From Bdellovibrio sp. ZAP7 (GTDB taxonomy: Bacteria; Bdellovibrionota; Bdellovibrionia; Bdellovibrionales; Bdellovibrionaceae), in NCBI RefSeq assembly GCF_006874645.1, contig NZ_CP030082.1:3658001-3722000 (forward strand): DNA of 64,000 nt, read 5' to 3'. The stretch's first letter is position 1. Each line of letters opens with the position of its first letter. Position numbers and translations under genes: made by a program. The notes under the pieces were generated by a model. The model saw nothing but the letters and a program-made list of their open reading frames with translations. It was not told where the DNA came from and made no database searches. Below are positions 1 to 8,848 of the stretch, in pieces.

Positions 1-1
1 G

Positions 2-406
2 TTCTTGAAATTGGGTTCTATCCACAGAAACCTTTTCATTAACTCTCCAAAACGTCTGAACAAAGATCTTTCCAGCAAGAACGATCCTTGGTTGTTCTTT
101 GCAGGACAAATCACTGGCGTGGAAGGTTATTTTGAATCCACTTGCGTGGGCTTGATGGTGTCTCGCTTCATCAATCAAAAACTGAAGGATCAGATATTCA
201 ATCCTCCGCCAAGAGCCTCTGCGTTCGGTTCTCTGTTGGAAGCCATCACGGATGAATCCCGTGCAGAACACTTTCAGCCGACGAATATCAATTTCGCGCT
301 GTTGCCACCATTGGCTGAAAAAGAACGCGACAAAGAGATCCGTAAAAAGAAACAAATCGAAATCGCTCGCAATGCAGCCAAAGAATGGGTTCAAGCTCAT
401 TCCTAA
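2..406 (+). CDS. trmFO: TrmFO, tRNA (uracil-5-)-methyltransferase, folate/FAD-dependent; C-terminal part only
   Basis: This is the 3' end of a gene that enters from the left edge; the frame is open to base 2. The visible 134 or so residues match the end of TrmFO, which uses methylenetetrahydrofolate and FADH2 to make 5-methyluridine at position 54 of tRNA. The signature is the FAGQITGVEGYFES segment (residues about 33-46), followed by a GLMVSRFIN helix that belongs to the FAD-binding fold shared with GidA/MnmG. The C-terminus is lysine- and glutamate-rich. The downstream hairpin at 430-450 separates it from the next gene. The 5' part is outside the window, so domain completeness cannot be judged. 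Confidence 0.9.
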   Translation, partial: FLKLGSIHRNLFINSPKRLNKDLSSKNDPWLFFAGQITGVEGYFESTCVGLMVSRFINQKLKDQIFNPPPRASAFGSLLEAITDESRAEHFQPTNINFALLPPLAEKERDKEIRKKKQIEIARNAAKEWVQAHS

Positions 407-429
407 GCTGTTCCTCTTTGCCTAAAGAC

Positions 430-450
430 AGCTGGGAGCCTGTCCCAGCT
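430..450 (+). other. Perfect 8-bp hairpin downstream of trmFO
   Basis: AGCTGGGA (430-437) pairs perfectly with TCCCAGCT (443-450) around a 5-nt loop. No T-run follows, so it is not a classical intrinsic terminator. It lies 24 nt after the trmFO stop and 18 nt before the start of the next gene. It may mark the trmFO 3' end or shape the leader of the next gene. Confidence 0.4.
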
Positions 451-467
451 CAGGGCAAAATATCTCC

Positions 468-1244
468 ATGACCTTTCTACCCGCTTTTCTTTCCTTCTAT
501 TTATTGGCGCAACAGACGATGGCAATTCCGTGCCAGGGTTCCTATAGAGTTGCGGTTAACGAATCCGAGCCACTCTATTTTCAGGAGGGCAGCAGCAAAC
601 GTTATACGGGCGTCAGTTTTGACACTGTGGAAGAATTGGCAAAACGCACGACGTGCAAGTTTACAGCGGTTCCGCTAAATCGCTCCCGATTGCTGTCTGA
701 AATAAAGTCCTATCGAATCGACCTTGTGGTCGTGACAATTAAAAATCCGATTTTTGACGAGTACGCGCAGTTTATTCCCATTCAAAAAATCCATCGCGAA
801 GCGCTACTCATAAATAAAGACAAACATAAGAGCTTTCGTGAGGTTCTAACTGACACCAAGATTCGTTTCATCATATTGCCTGCAGCCGCCTATTTCTTTA
901 CACCTGATGAAGTTCAAATGTTAACGAAGGCCGAGCGATTCAAAACAGCCCCGTCATTACAGGCCGCCTATCAAATGTTGACCAGAACACCCAGGGCCGC
1001 AATTGTGCAGAATGCATTTGTACATGAATACTTTAAAAAGACAGTTCCACTATCCTCGGAATACACGCGAGTTCCCGACAGCGAATCATCATTTGAAATT
1101 GGGATTTATCATCGCACGAAAGATCGTGTGAGAGATATGGATGCCATCTCTGAGGCAATAAGTGACATGGTGAAAGACGGAACTTGGGAGCGAATCACAA
1201 ACACCTACGCGAATTATAAAAAACCCGCCCCCCGAATTCGTTAG
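468..1244 (+). CDS. Periplasmic solute-binding-protein-like protein (SBP_bac_3 type)
   Basis: The protein has 258 residues. A signal peptide (about 1-19, ending QTMA) is followed by a single periplasmic binding fold of the amino-acid-binding SBP_bac_3 kind. Typical features are the opening strand AVNESEPLYF (about 29-38) and a Y-T-G-V-S-F-D segment leading into a conserved helix. No ABC permease or ATPase gene lies nearby, so it is an orphan binding protein and may sense or scavenge rather than import through a cognate transporter. It is a clear paralogue of the gene at 1817-2581, with the same VNES-PLYF opening and NRSR motif. The ligand cannot be read from the sequence. Confidence 0.7.
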   Translation: MTFLPAFLSFYLLAQQTMAIPCQGSYRVAVNESEPLYFQEGSSKRYTGVSFDTVEELAKRTTCKFTAVPLNRSRLLSEIKSYRIDLVVVTIKNPIFDEYAQFIPIQKIHREALLINKDKHKSFREVLTDTKIRFIILPAAAYFFTPDEVQMLTKAERFKTAPSLQAAYQMLTRTPRAAIVQNAFVHEYFKKTVPLSSEYTRVPDSESSFEIGIYHRTKDRVRDMDAISEAISDMVKDGTWERITNTYANYKKPAPRIR

Positions 1245-1247
1245 AAA

Positions 1248-1700
1248 TTATTTTTTGCAGAATTGATCCGGCTTGATATTCGTTCCTGGTACACACATAT
1301 CCAACCATTGATTATTCTTGTTAGTCGAATATCCGTAGAACCAGACAAGCTCATCACTTTGCGATGTGAAAGAAACCTTGTGTGGCATGGCCAATGGAAC
1401 TTTTCCATTCACTGAATAGCACCAGCCATATGCGCGCATCAAAGTATCAGAAACAACTTCAACGGCATCCAATCCCACCGGAGAATCATTCACCGAACTG
1501 ATGCCTTCTTCAACGCCGTAGTATTGAACTTTATTGGCATCAAAGATTTGAATCGTGTTAGCGCCCACGGATTTACCCAGGTCAGCCGTAGCTGTGCCTT
1601 GATAAAGTGGAGTTTCTGAGCAAGCTCCGATAACTTTCCAAGTGATTGCGTAAGATGACATAGGAGCTAAAACCAACAAAAGAATGAATATGTTTTTCAT
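1248..1700 (-). CDS. Exported protein with a DUF4430-like fold
   Basis: The protein has 150 residues, with a clear signal peptide (about 1-18, cut after SYA) and a mature part of about 130 residues. Residues 92-99 (GWCYSVNG) and 117-124 (ELVWFYGY) match the pattern of DUF4430 domains, known from the C-terminal part of transcobalamin-like proteins and bacterial surface proteins, where W-Y-VNG is followed by a D-V-W-Y-Y-like strand. Four cysteines in the mature part (27, 93, 136, 148) could form two disulfides. It is convergent with the gene to its left (3 bp between stops). The function is unknown; the DUF4430 assignment is from motif memory only. Confidence 0.6.
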   Translation of the reverse strand: MKNIFILLLVLAPMSSYAITWKVIGACSETPLYQGTATADLGKSVGANTIQIFDANKVQYYGVEEGISSVNDSPVGLDAVEVVSDTLMRAYGWCYSVNGKVPLAMPHKVSFTSQSDELVWFYGYSTNKNNQWLDMCVPGTNIKPDQFCKK

Positions 1701-1816
1701 AAGGACTGACTAAACCGGCAGCCCCTTGGATGCAAGGAATCTGTGTTCAAAGACACCCGACTTGCAAAAAATTGAACAAGAACCTGATTCCTCGCTACAA
1801 TAATTTCAGGTGGACC

Positions 1817-2581
1817 ATGACGGTAGGACTGCTTATTTCCATTCTATTATCGAACACCCCGGTCTGGGCCGAGCGCCCCGCCTGTGGTGTCAATTTTAGA
1901 ACATCTGTCAATGAGTCGCCGCCCCTGTACTTTCCACCCGAAGCTGGTGGAACACCGCGAGGAATTACCATCGATATTATAGAGGAACTTAAAAAACGCA
2001 CGGGATGCGAGTTCACGGTCACATCTATGAATAGGTCTCGGACCGCTCATAGTTTACAGTACTCCTCTATTGATCTTGCACTCTTGGATTCCAGAAATAT
2101 CACTTATGATAAATACGCGAAGTTCATTCTGCTAAGACCCTCGGCCAGAAAATTTCTGGTGAATCTGAAAAATCCACCTGCAAATCCCCCCAGTGTTCAG
2201 GAGTTAATGAACAATCCTAAGTACAAGTTTATTCTGCAGCCAGGCAGCCGTATTTTTTTTAAGCCCGACGAAGTCACAAAACTTGAAAAAGAAAAGCGCT
2301 TAATAACGATGCCGAATCTTCCACAGTGTTTTAAAAAACTCAAGGACACGGAAAACGCCGTTTTTGCTTCACAAGGAACGTTGATTACTTATTATTTGGG
2401 AGACCACCCGGAATTCACATTGGTCGATGACAAAGAGAACGTTTTTGAAAGCGGTGCCTACTATGTTCCGCGAAAGGGCATTCAAGCAGGCATCGCTTTA
2501 GTAGAAAAAGCCTTAGCTGAGATAGCTAAAGACGGGACTCTGAACAAAATCGTGAAAAAATACCAGCGAGTTCCTAAATAG
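1817..2581 (+). CDS. Periplasmic solute-binding-protein-like protein (SBP_bac_3 type), paralogue of 468-1244
   Basis: The open frame begins at 1730, but the ATG at 1817 is preferred. It follows an AGGTGG ribosome-binding site (1808-1813) and places a clean signal peptide (residues 1-18, ending VWA) at the N-terminus, giving 254 residues. The mature protein begins with an SBP_bac_3-type strand VNESPPLYFP (31-40) and shares the NRSRT segment and general layout with the gene at 468-1244. No transporter genes accompany it. Its stop codon overlaps the end of the convergent thymidine kinase gene by 8 bp. The ligand is unknown. Confidence 0.7.
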   Translation: MTVGLLISILLSNTPVWAERPACGVNFRTSVNESPPLYFPPEAGGTPRGITIDIIEELKKRTGCEFTVTSMNRSRTAHSLQYSSIDLALLDSRNITYDKYAKFILLRPSARKFLVNLKNPPANPPSVQELMNNPKYKFILQPGSRIFFKPDEVTKLEKEKRLITMPNLPQCFKKLKDTENAVFASQGTLITYYLGDHPEFTLVDDKENVFESGAYYVPRKGIQAGIALVEKALAEIAKDGTLNKIVKKYQRVPK

Positions 2582-3200
2582 AAACTTCAGCAATCTCTTC
2601 TGTACGACGTAGTTTAAAATCCAAAGTCGGCAAATCAACAACCGGTTTAAAATGAGAACGACAACGAGCCTCGTAAGCTTCGTGAGTACCGACCTGAACT
2701 TGACCGTCGCCACCGGCGGTTCTTTGCGTGCGGCATGCCGGAGCTCCACACACGACACAGACTGCATGTTGTTTGGTGACGTTTTCGGCGATGGCCATCA
2801 AAGTCGGCATGGGTTCAAAAGGTTTTGCCTGCCAGTCTGTATCCAGTCCTGCGATAATCACGCGCAAACCGCGCTCGGCCAGATCCTGAGCCACCTGAAC
2901 TAGGTTGCCAGAAAAGAACTGACCCTCATCAATGCCCACCACTTTCGTTTCAGGCTTTAAATGCTCCCAGATCATTTCTGCGTCTTCGATCGGTTGCGAA
3001 TCCATTGTTGTAAAGTTATGAGAGGTTACGGCCATTTCGTTATAGCGCTTGTCGATCACCGGTTTGAAAACTTGAACTTGCAGACGAGCGAATTCCGCAC
3101 GACGCAAACGACGAATAAGCTCTTCCGTTTTCCCGCTAAACATAGAGCCGACGATCACTTCAATCCAACCGCGAGTTACAACATATGAAAATTCAGACAC
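2574..3200 (-). CDS. tdk: Thymidine kinase (type II, zinc-containing)
   Basis: The enzyme phosphorylates thymidine to dTMP in the salvage pathway. The P-loop GSMFSGKT lies at about residues 18-25 and the DEGQFF motif carries the usual catalytic glutamate. The C-terminal lasso has the CVVCGAPACRT segment and a later RCRSHF, giving the cysteine and histidine ligands of the structural zinc in type II kinases. The GTG at 3200 is chosen because AGGGG lies just upstream; a TTG at 3215 would add five residues. At 208 residues the length fits the family. Salvage of prey nucleosides is an obvious use in a predator, together with adenosine deaminase at 52343. Confidence 0.93.
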   Translation of the reverse strand: MSEFSYVVTRGWIEVIVGSMFSGKTEELIRRLRRAEFARLQVQVFKPVIDKRYNEMAVTSHNFTTMDSQPIEDAEMIWEHLKPETKVVGIDEGQFFSGNLVQVAQDLAERGLRVIIAGLDTDWQAKPFEPMPTLMAIAENVTKQHAVCVVCGAPACRTQRTAGGDGQVQVGTHEAYEARCRSHFKPVVDLPTLDFKLRRTEEIAEVSI

Positions 3201-3400
3201 GAAATATCCCCTCAAAATGAACCGTTCAAAGCATCGGATGGGGGCGAAACAGTGTCAAATGATTGCGTTGCATTACGAAACTGAGGGATTAAAGCTTTGT
3301 TTCCCGCTCGCATCAAGGGCCTGCGGATATTGAATATTTTTCTGAAAGCGAGCCAAAAACGGCATTCTTTCACATTTAAAACCCCATTTCGGCTGCTTAT

Positions 3401-3414
3401 TGCTTGCGCAAGCA
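3401..3414. promoter_or_regulatory. Perfect 14-bp palindrome upstream of mltF
   Basis: TGCTTGCGCAAGCA is a perfect inverted repeat without a spacer, 30 bp before the preferred mltF start at 3445. It could be an operator for a dimeric regulator. No regulator gene is adjacent and no promoter boxes are convincing. Confidence 0.3.
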
Positions 3415-3444
3415 GCGCGCCATAAGTTACTCAGCCCGAACACT

Positions 3445-4821
3445 ATGGGTAGGAATTTAAGATTTAGACAGAAATTCAAACGCTTCTGCGTGGTCAGTGG
3501 ACTGGCGGCAATGACGTTCATCATGAACGGTTGCGATGCTATCTATTGGGACGAGCAGGAAAGTTTGGAAAAAGTCCAAAAGCAGGGCGAGATCACCGTC
3601 CTGACCACGCAAAGTCCTCTTATATATAGTCAGCGCAAAAAAGGTGAAGCCAGCGGGATCGATCACGATCTGATCCAAAACTTCGCCAACCACTATCACC
3701 TCAAAGTAAAGTTCGTGGTGATGAAGGATGAAAGCGCCATATTAAGAGCCCTTTCCAAAGGCCAAGGCGATGTGGCAGCGGCTCGCATCCGAACTCCTGA
3801 GAATCGCTCAGGGTTTTTAACAGGCCCGGCTTACGAAGACACAACATTAAGTCTTTACTGCCAACGCAAATCCCAGATCAGCAATATTCAAGATCTAGGT
3901 GGTAAAAGTGTCGCACTCCTTAAAAAAGACAACTATCAAGGCTTCTCTCAACGCCTGACTCAACTGACACCGACGACTAAAATTGAATTGCTGGAAAACA
4001 CCCGCACTCAAGATCTCCTATCTCAACTGAACGATAAAAAATTCGACTGTGTGATTTCTGAAAACGTCAGCGGAGATTTCTATGTGCGTTTCCATAAAAA
4101 TATCGAGAAAATCACATCGTTAACGGATTCTTACTCTTTAAGTTGGCTTTTGAGTCCTGACAGTCAGGATCTTGCGCGTCTGATGCAGGCTTGGTATCAA
4201 TCTGCCAGTCGCGAAGACAGCGTCATGCGTATCATGGATCGTTATAAAACGACTTTGAATCAATTGGATAAAGCCGACATCTCGCGCTTCTTCCGTAATA
4301 TCGAAGACATTTTGCCGACTTACCGCCAAGCCTTCAAAGACGCAGGCAATGAACACGGTCTTCCTTGGCAATTGATTGCCTCTGTTGCTTATCAGGAGTC
4401 TCATTGGAATCCGGATGCTCGCAGTTTCACGGGAGTTCGTGGTTTGATGCAATTGACGACGGACACAGCAGACCATGTCGGCATCGACGATCGCACCGAT
4501 CCTTTGCAAAGCATTTGGGGCGGTTCGAAATATTTGAAGTATCTTTTGGATAAAATGCCGCGCTCTTTGAACTCGAAAGATCGCATGGCTTTGGCTTTGG
4601 CAGCTTACAATGTGGGTTATGCCCATCTTCGTGATGCCCAAAAATTAGCCGAGAGCATGGGACGCGATCCTTATTCTTGGCGCCACATGAAAGAGATTTT
4701 ACCATTGTTGGCAGATCCTGATTACACGGAAAAATTGGAATACGGTTACGCTCGTGGGTACGAAACTGTTGAGTTCGTTGAGCGCGTGAAGTCTTTCTAT
4801 AGCTTAATGTCTGCGGGTTAA
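3445..4821 (+). CDS. mltF: Membrane-bound lytic murein transglycosylase F-like lipoprotein
   Basis: The protein has 458 residues from the ATG at 3445; an upstream TTG at 3400 is less likely. The N-terminus is a lipoprotein signal with lipobox IMNGC (Cys30). An SBP_bac_3 regulatory domain follows (about 45-285), then a C-terminal SLT catalytic domain (about 300-430) with the QESHWNP motif, whose Glu318 is the expected acid catalyst, and a later ALAAYNVG segment. This two-domain order defines MltF, which cleaves the MurNAc-GlcNAc bond to leave 1,6-anhydroMurNAc, with the regulatory domain sensing muropeptides. It probably sits in the outer membrane and recycles own or prey peptidoglycan. Confidence 0.88.
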   Translation: MGRNLRFRQKFKRFCVVSGLAAMTFIMNGCDAIYWDEQESLEKVQKQGEITVLTTQSPLIYSQRKKGEASGIDHDLIQNFANHYHLKVKFVVMKDESAILRALSKGQGDVAAARIRTPENRSGFLTGPAYEDTTLSLYCQRKSQISNIQDLGGKSVALLKKDNYQGFSQRLTQLTPTTKIELLENTRTQDLLSQLNDKKFDCVISENVSGDFYVRFHKNIEKITSLTDSYSLSWLLSPDSQDLARLMQAWYQSASREDSVMRIMDRYKTTLNQLDKADISRFFRNIEDILPTYRQAFKDAGNEHGLPWQLIASVAYQESHWNPDARSFTGVRGLMQLTTDTADHVGIDDRTDPLQSIWGGSKYLKYLLDKMPRSLNSKDRMALALAAYNVGYAHLRDAQKLAESMGRDPYSWRHMKEILPLLADPDYTEKLEYGYARGYETVEFVERVKSFYSLMSAG

Positions 4822-4865
4822 AATTCGCTCTCTCTTTTCAAGAAATCTTGTTAAGGTTTCTTGAA

Positions 4866-5432
4866 ATGATAAAAACTTTCCTTCGCAAATTTATTATCTA
4901 TCTTGCTGTGCTCTCCACAGGTTTGTTTGCGGGATTTACGTCATTCTTTTCTTTAACATTTGGTCCAACACTTAAGGAACTTCCACCTTCCACATTTCTG
5001 GAGTTCTTCCGTTATGATCGCGAAGCCTTTGATATGAACGTGTTGTATCTTTATCTGGTGATGTCTTTGTCCACTGGCATTTGGTTGATCATCTGGCGAC
5101 GTCGTTATCGTATGGTGGATTTCTATTTTGTCTTGGGCGCGTTTCTTTGCGTACTTCAGGAAGTATTTCTTTCTTATCTGGGCCACTATCGTATCAACAT
5201 CATTCTGCGATCATTTGCGGAAAACCGGGTGGTCGGCAGCGAGATCTATGGGCTCCGTGAAGAGTGGGCGTACTTTATGAACTTTCACTTTGCGACGAAT
5301 CTTTTGGGATTCTGTCTGGTGTTGGCAGCTCTTCGCCGCGCGAGTTCGGGACGAGATGCTCCCCGCAATAACTTTCTGGCACCCACACATCATAAAAAAA
5401 CCCGTGAGATCATCACGGGTTATGGACAGTAA
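4866..5432 (+). CDS. Inner-membrane protein of unknown function, four predicted membrane segments
   Basis: The protein has 188 residues from the ATG at 4866, which follows AAGG at 4853-4856. Hydrophobic stretches near residues 8-32, 58-74, 85-110 and 135-155 suggest four transmembrane helices, with charged loops such as RRRYR between the second and third. No domain was recognised. The last codons (KKTREIITGYGQ) are written in DNA that also forms the glmS terminator hairpin (5399-5421), so the C-terminal sequence may be constrained by the neighbour's RNA rather than by protein function. Confidence 0.65.
   Translation: MIKTFLRKFIIYLAVLSTGLFAGFTSFFSLTFGPTLKELPPSTFLEFFRYDREAFDMNVLYLYLVMSLSTGIWLIIWRRRYRMVDFYFVLGAFLCVLQEVFLSYLGHYRINIILRSFAENRVVGSEIYGLREEWAYFMNFHFATNLLGFCLVLAALRRASSGRDAPRNNFLAPTHHKKTREIITGYGQ
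5394..5421 (-). terminator. Rho-independent terminator of glmS, inside the 3' end of the facing gene
   Basis: AACCCGTGA (5399-5407) and TCACGGGTT (5413-5421) form a 9-bp stem with a 5-nt loop. On the minus strand the stem is followed by seven T residues (5394-5400). It lies 29 bp past the glmS stop codon. Confidence 0.85.
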
Positions 5433-5449
5433 AAATTTACTTTTTTAAA

Positions 5450-7336
5450 CTATTCAACAGTCACGGACTTCGCAAGGTTGCGTGGTTGATCCACGTCGTA
5501 ACCCAAGCTTGATGCCAAGTGATAGCTCATTAATTGCAACGGAATCACTGACAAAATCGTGTTCGTTGTCCAGTGAGCTTTCGGCATGGCCAAATAGTAT
5601 TCGCTGATACCACGAAGTTTTTCGTTTTCACCCGTACCGATAGAAATGATTTTACCACCACGCGCACGAGCTTCTTCCAGGTTGCTGATTGTTTTTTCGT
5701 ACCAGTGGTCTGTTGGAGCCACCATCACGATTGCCATGCGCTCGTCGATCAAGGCTAAAGGACCGTGCTTCATTTCGCCGGCAGCATAGCCTTCCGCGTG
5801 CATGTAAGCCAACTCCTTCAACTTCAAAGCACCTTCCATCGCGATCGGATAGCTTGTGCCACGACCCATGTACAAGAAACCACGGAACAGCTTCAATTTA
5901 GCCGCTGCTTCGTCGAAGTACTTGTCATAAACCAGGACGCTTTCCATTTGCGCTGGAGTCGCTAGCAAGCTTTGTACAAGTTCTTTTTCTTCCTTAGCTT
6001 CCATCACGCCACGGCTGCGAGCCATTGCCACTGCCACGCAGTTCAAGACCGCCAGTGTTGATGTGAAGGCTTTTGTCGAAGCCACACCGATCTCAGGACC
6101 CGAGTTCATGTACAAATGACCATGAGCTTCACGATCGATTGTGGAGTTGCGCACGTTACAGATACTCATTGTTGTTGCGCCCGCTTCTTTTGACATACGG
6201 ATAGCTGCCAATGTATCTGCCGTCTCGCCGGATTGAGAGATCGTCATCACCAAAGTTTTTGGTGGGATCACTGGATTGCGGTAACGGAATTCAGAAGCCA
6301 CATCCACTTCAACGGGGATGCGAGCCAATTGTTCGATCAAGTATTTACCGACAAGACCTGCATAGAAACTAGTTCCGCAAGCGATGATGAATACACGTTC
6401 GATACCTTTGAAAACTTCCTGAGTTTTCGCCCAGTCCGCTTTTGAATCAAGCTCTTCCAATTTTTGAACAGATTGACCACCGAAGCCCACATTTTTCAAA
6501 GCCACATTGAAGGCTTCTGTATTGACGTGTGGTTCGATCGCAGCAGCCACAGCACGTGGTTGCTCATAAATTTCTTTCAACATGTAGTGAGCATAGCCTT
6601 GTTTTTCGACCATCTCAGGATTCCAGTTCAACTCAACTGATTTTTTTTGGATAGGGAAACCATTGGCAGAAAAGAACTCGACCTTGCTGCCTTTGATGTT
6701 TGCGATCTCACGATCATCCAGATACACGAAAGTTTTTGTGTATTGGATCAATGCTTGAACGTCCGAAGCGACAAACACTTCATCTTTACCCAAGCCCACA
6801 ACCAATGGAGGACCATCTTTGAAAGCGATCAGGTGATCCGGTTCTTTATCCCACATAACCAGGATCGAGAAGGCACCGCGAAGTTTTGTCAAAGTCGACT
6901 CGACGGCCTTATAAAGATCTTTGGTATTTTCAATTTCGTTGGCGATCAAATGCGCCACCAACTCAGAGTCTGTGTCGGAAGTGATCTCTGCACCTTGAGC
7001 CAAAAGCTCTTCGCGGATATCAAGGTAATTTTCGATGATACCGTTATGAACCAGATTGATGCCACGAACTTGATGGGGATGGGCATTGCGCTCAGAAGGC
7101 TTCCCGTGAGTTGCCCAACGCGTATGACCGATACCCAAGTGGCCATCGAATTTTTCGTTTACTAGTTTTTCTTCAAGGTTTTTTAGCTTTCCTTGAGCAC
7201 GCACACGTTTCGTTGCGCCTTTATCAAGGATTGCGATACCCGCGCTGTCATAGCCACGGTATTCAAGCTTTTTCAAACCACTGATAATGATGTCTTTGGG
7301 ACTTTGAGGTCCAAGGTACCCTACGATTCCACACAT
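5450..7336 (-). CDS. glmS: Glutamine--fructose-6-phosphate aminotransferase (isomerizing)
   Basis: The enzyme makes glucosamine-6-phosphate from fructose-6-phosphate and glutamine, the first committed step to UDP-GlcNAc. The 628-residue length is normal. Residues 1-220 are the class II glutamine amidotransferase domain, with the N-terminal nucleophile Cys2 in MCGIVGYLG and the HTRWATHG motif. Two SIS sugar-isomerase domains follow, marked by ACGTSFYAG and SQSGETADT. The end is close to the usual KSVTVE. The start lies 27 bp downstream of the glmU stop, so the two genes form an operon for cell-wall and LPS precursor supply. No ribozyme or riboswitch is visible in the short intergenic gap. Confidence 0.97.
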   Translation of the reverse strand: MCGIVGYLGPQSPKDIIISGLKKLEYRGYDSAGIAILDKGATKRVRAQGKLKNLEEKLVNEKFDGHLGIGHTRWATHGKPSERNAHPHQVRGINLVHNGIIENYLDIREELLAQGAEITSDTDSELVAHLIANEIENTKDLYKAVESTLTKLRGAFSILVMWDKEPDHLIAFKDGPPLVVGLGKDEVFVASDVQALIQYTKTFVYLDDREIANIKGSKVEFFSANGFPIQKKSVELNWNPEMVEKQGYAHYMLKEIYEQPRAVAAAIEPHVNTEAFNVALKNVGFGGQSVQKLEELDSKADWAKTQEVFKGIERVFIIACGTSFYAGLVGKYLIEQLARIPVEVDVASEFRYRNPVIPPKTLVMTISQSGETADTLAAIRMSKEAGATTMSICNVRNSTIDREAHGHLYMNSGPEIGVASTKAFTSTLAVLNCVAVAMARSRGVMEAKEEKELVQSLLATPAQMESVLVYDKYFDEAAAKLKLFRGFLYMGRGTSYPIAMEGALKLKELAYMHAEGYAAGEMKHGPLALIDERMAIVMVAPTDHWYEKTISNLEEARARGGKIISIGTGENEKLRGISEYYLAMPKAHWTTNTILSVIPLQLMSYHLASSLGYDVDQPRNLAKSVTVE

Positions 7337-7363
7337 AACTCACCTATTAATTCTAAAATCTAA

Positions 7364-8791
7364 TTACTTGTTCTCTGTTTCGGTTACTGCTTCAGGCGCC
7401 TTCGTCACATAGTTCTCTTTCGTGAACTGTTTACCGCGAGCCACTGCCAAAGCATTTGCCGGAACATTCTTCGTGATCGTTGAGCCGGAGCCAATCACCG
7501 CGTCGTTGCCGATTTCAATCGGAGCCACGAATTGCGTATCACTGCCCACGAATACACGATCACCAATTTTGGTCTTATATTTCTTTTTATCTGCAGCGTA
7601 GTTGCAAGTTATAGTTCCGCAACCCACGTTCACTTCTTCACCAATTTCCGCATCACCCAAGTAAGTCAAATGACCGGCTTTGGATTTTTTGCCGAATTTA
7701 GTTTTCTTCATTTCCACGAAGTTGCCCACATGAGCTTCTTCGCAGATCTCTGTTTCCGGGCGCAAACGAGCATAAGGACCCACAGAAACTTTGTTATGAA
7801 GTTTAGAACTTTCCAAATATGTCCCGCCACGTACCTGAACACTGTCACCGATTTCCGTGTCAGAGATAAAGGAGTTGGATTCGATCACACTGAAAGAACC
7901 GATCTTTGTACGGCCACGGATGAACACGTTTGGATAAACCACTGTGCCCGCACCGATTTGCACGCTGTCTTCGATGTAGGTCGTGCGTGGATCGATCATC
8001 AACACGCCTTCTTCCATCAAGCGCAAAGCTTTTCTTTTAAACAACAAGCGAGTCGCTTTCGCCAACTCCACCTGATTGTTCACGCCCACGGCCACTTTCG
8101 GAGTGGATTTGATCGCTTGAACTTTCATTTTGTCTTGAATGCACAAAGAGATCAGATCTGTGATGTAGAATTCTTTTTTAGAATTGTTGTTTTTGATTTG
8201 TGGCAAGTATTCAGCCAAAACAGAAGCCTTGGCGATATAAATGCCAGTATTGATCTCGCGGATTTTCAAAGTTTCGGCAGAGGCGTCTTTCGCTTCAACG
8301 ATAGCAACCAAGTCGCCACGGTTGCGCACGATACGACCAAACTCGCCTGGAACTTTCAACTCAGCCGTTACCACCGCCAAGTCGCATTTTTCATCACGGA
8401 AAATGCGCAGAAATTCTTTAACGTCAGAAGCCTCGATCAAAGGATGGTCACCGTTCATGATGACAACATCGCCTTCGATCGTTTCAGGCTTTGCACAACG
8501 AACTGCGTGGGCTGTTCCCAACTGCTCGTCTTGAGCGTAGCAAGAGACACCCATCGGCTCGACAACCTGGCGAACCAAGTTCTGGCCATGACCAACGATC
8601 ACGCGTACTTCCGTCGCGCCCGCCCCTTTAGAGGCTTGAATAACTTTTTCGATCATTGGACGACCCGCCACCGGGTGAAGAACTTTAGGGAGTGGGGATT
8701 TCATACGTGTCCCCTTACCAGCAGCGAGGGCAATCACAGTCAACTTGTCGGTAGTATTTGGGGGGGTATTATGAGTGGCATTTCCTGACAT
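7364..8791 (-). CDS. glmU: Bifunctional GlcNAc-1-P uridyltransferase / GlcN-1-P acetyltransferase
   Basis: The protein has 475 residues. The N-terminal half is a nucleotidyltransferase with the signature LAAGKGTRMKS (about 22-32), followed by QLGTAHAV and NGDHPLI. The C-terminal half is a left-handed beta helix of hexapeptide repeats with the acetyltransferase segment GHLTYLGDA and GCGTITCNYA. GlmU converts GlcN-1-P to UDP-GlcNAc in the cytoplasm. An AAGGAAG ribosome-binding site precedes the ATG. It is the first gene of the glmU-glmS operon and is divergent from the M14 peptidase gene, with 57 bp between the starts. Confidence 0.96.
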   Translation of the reverse strand: MSGNATHNTPPNTTDKLTVIALAAGKGTRMKSPLPKVLHPVAGRPMIEKVIQASKGAGATEVRVIVGHGQNLVRQVVEPMGVSCYAQDEQLGTAHAVRCAKPETIEGDVVIMNGDHPLIEASDVKEFLRIFRDEKCDLAVVTAELKVPGEFGRIVRNRGDLVAIVEAKDASAETLKIREINTGIYIAKASVLAEYLPQIKNNNSKKEFYITDLISLCIQDKMKVQAIKSTPKVAVGVNNQVELAKATRLLFKRKALRLMEEGVLMIDPRTTYIEDSVQIGAGTVVYPNVFIRGRTKIGSFSVIESNSFISDTEIGDSVQVRGGTYLESSKLHNKVSVGPYARLRPETEICEEAHVGNFVEMKKTKFGKKSKAGHLTYLGDAEIGEEVNVGCGTITCNYAADKKKYKTKIGDRVFVGSDTQFVAPIEIGNDAVIGSGSTITKNVPANALAVARGKQFTKENYVTKAPEAVTETENK

Positions 8792-8848
8792 TCAGAAACT
8801 TCCTTTTAAATGCTTTTCTTCCGTTAAAAAAACAGGCTTAATTATCGC

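Noticed and set aside
5450-7363. glmS ribozyme/riboswitch
   Set aside because: The gap between glmU and glmS is only 27 bp and cannot hold the ribozyme core known from Gram-positive bacteria.
7532-8788. Open frame of 418 codons opposite glmU
   Set aside because: It is antisense to a fully recognisable glmU gene, has no ribosome-binding site and its product resembles no family.
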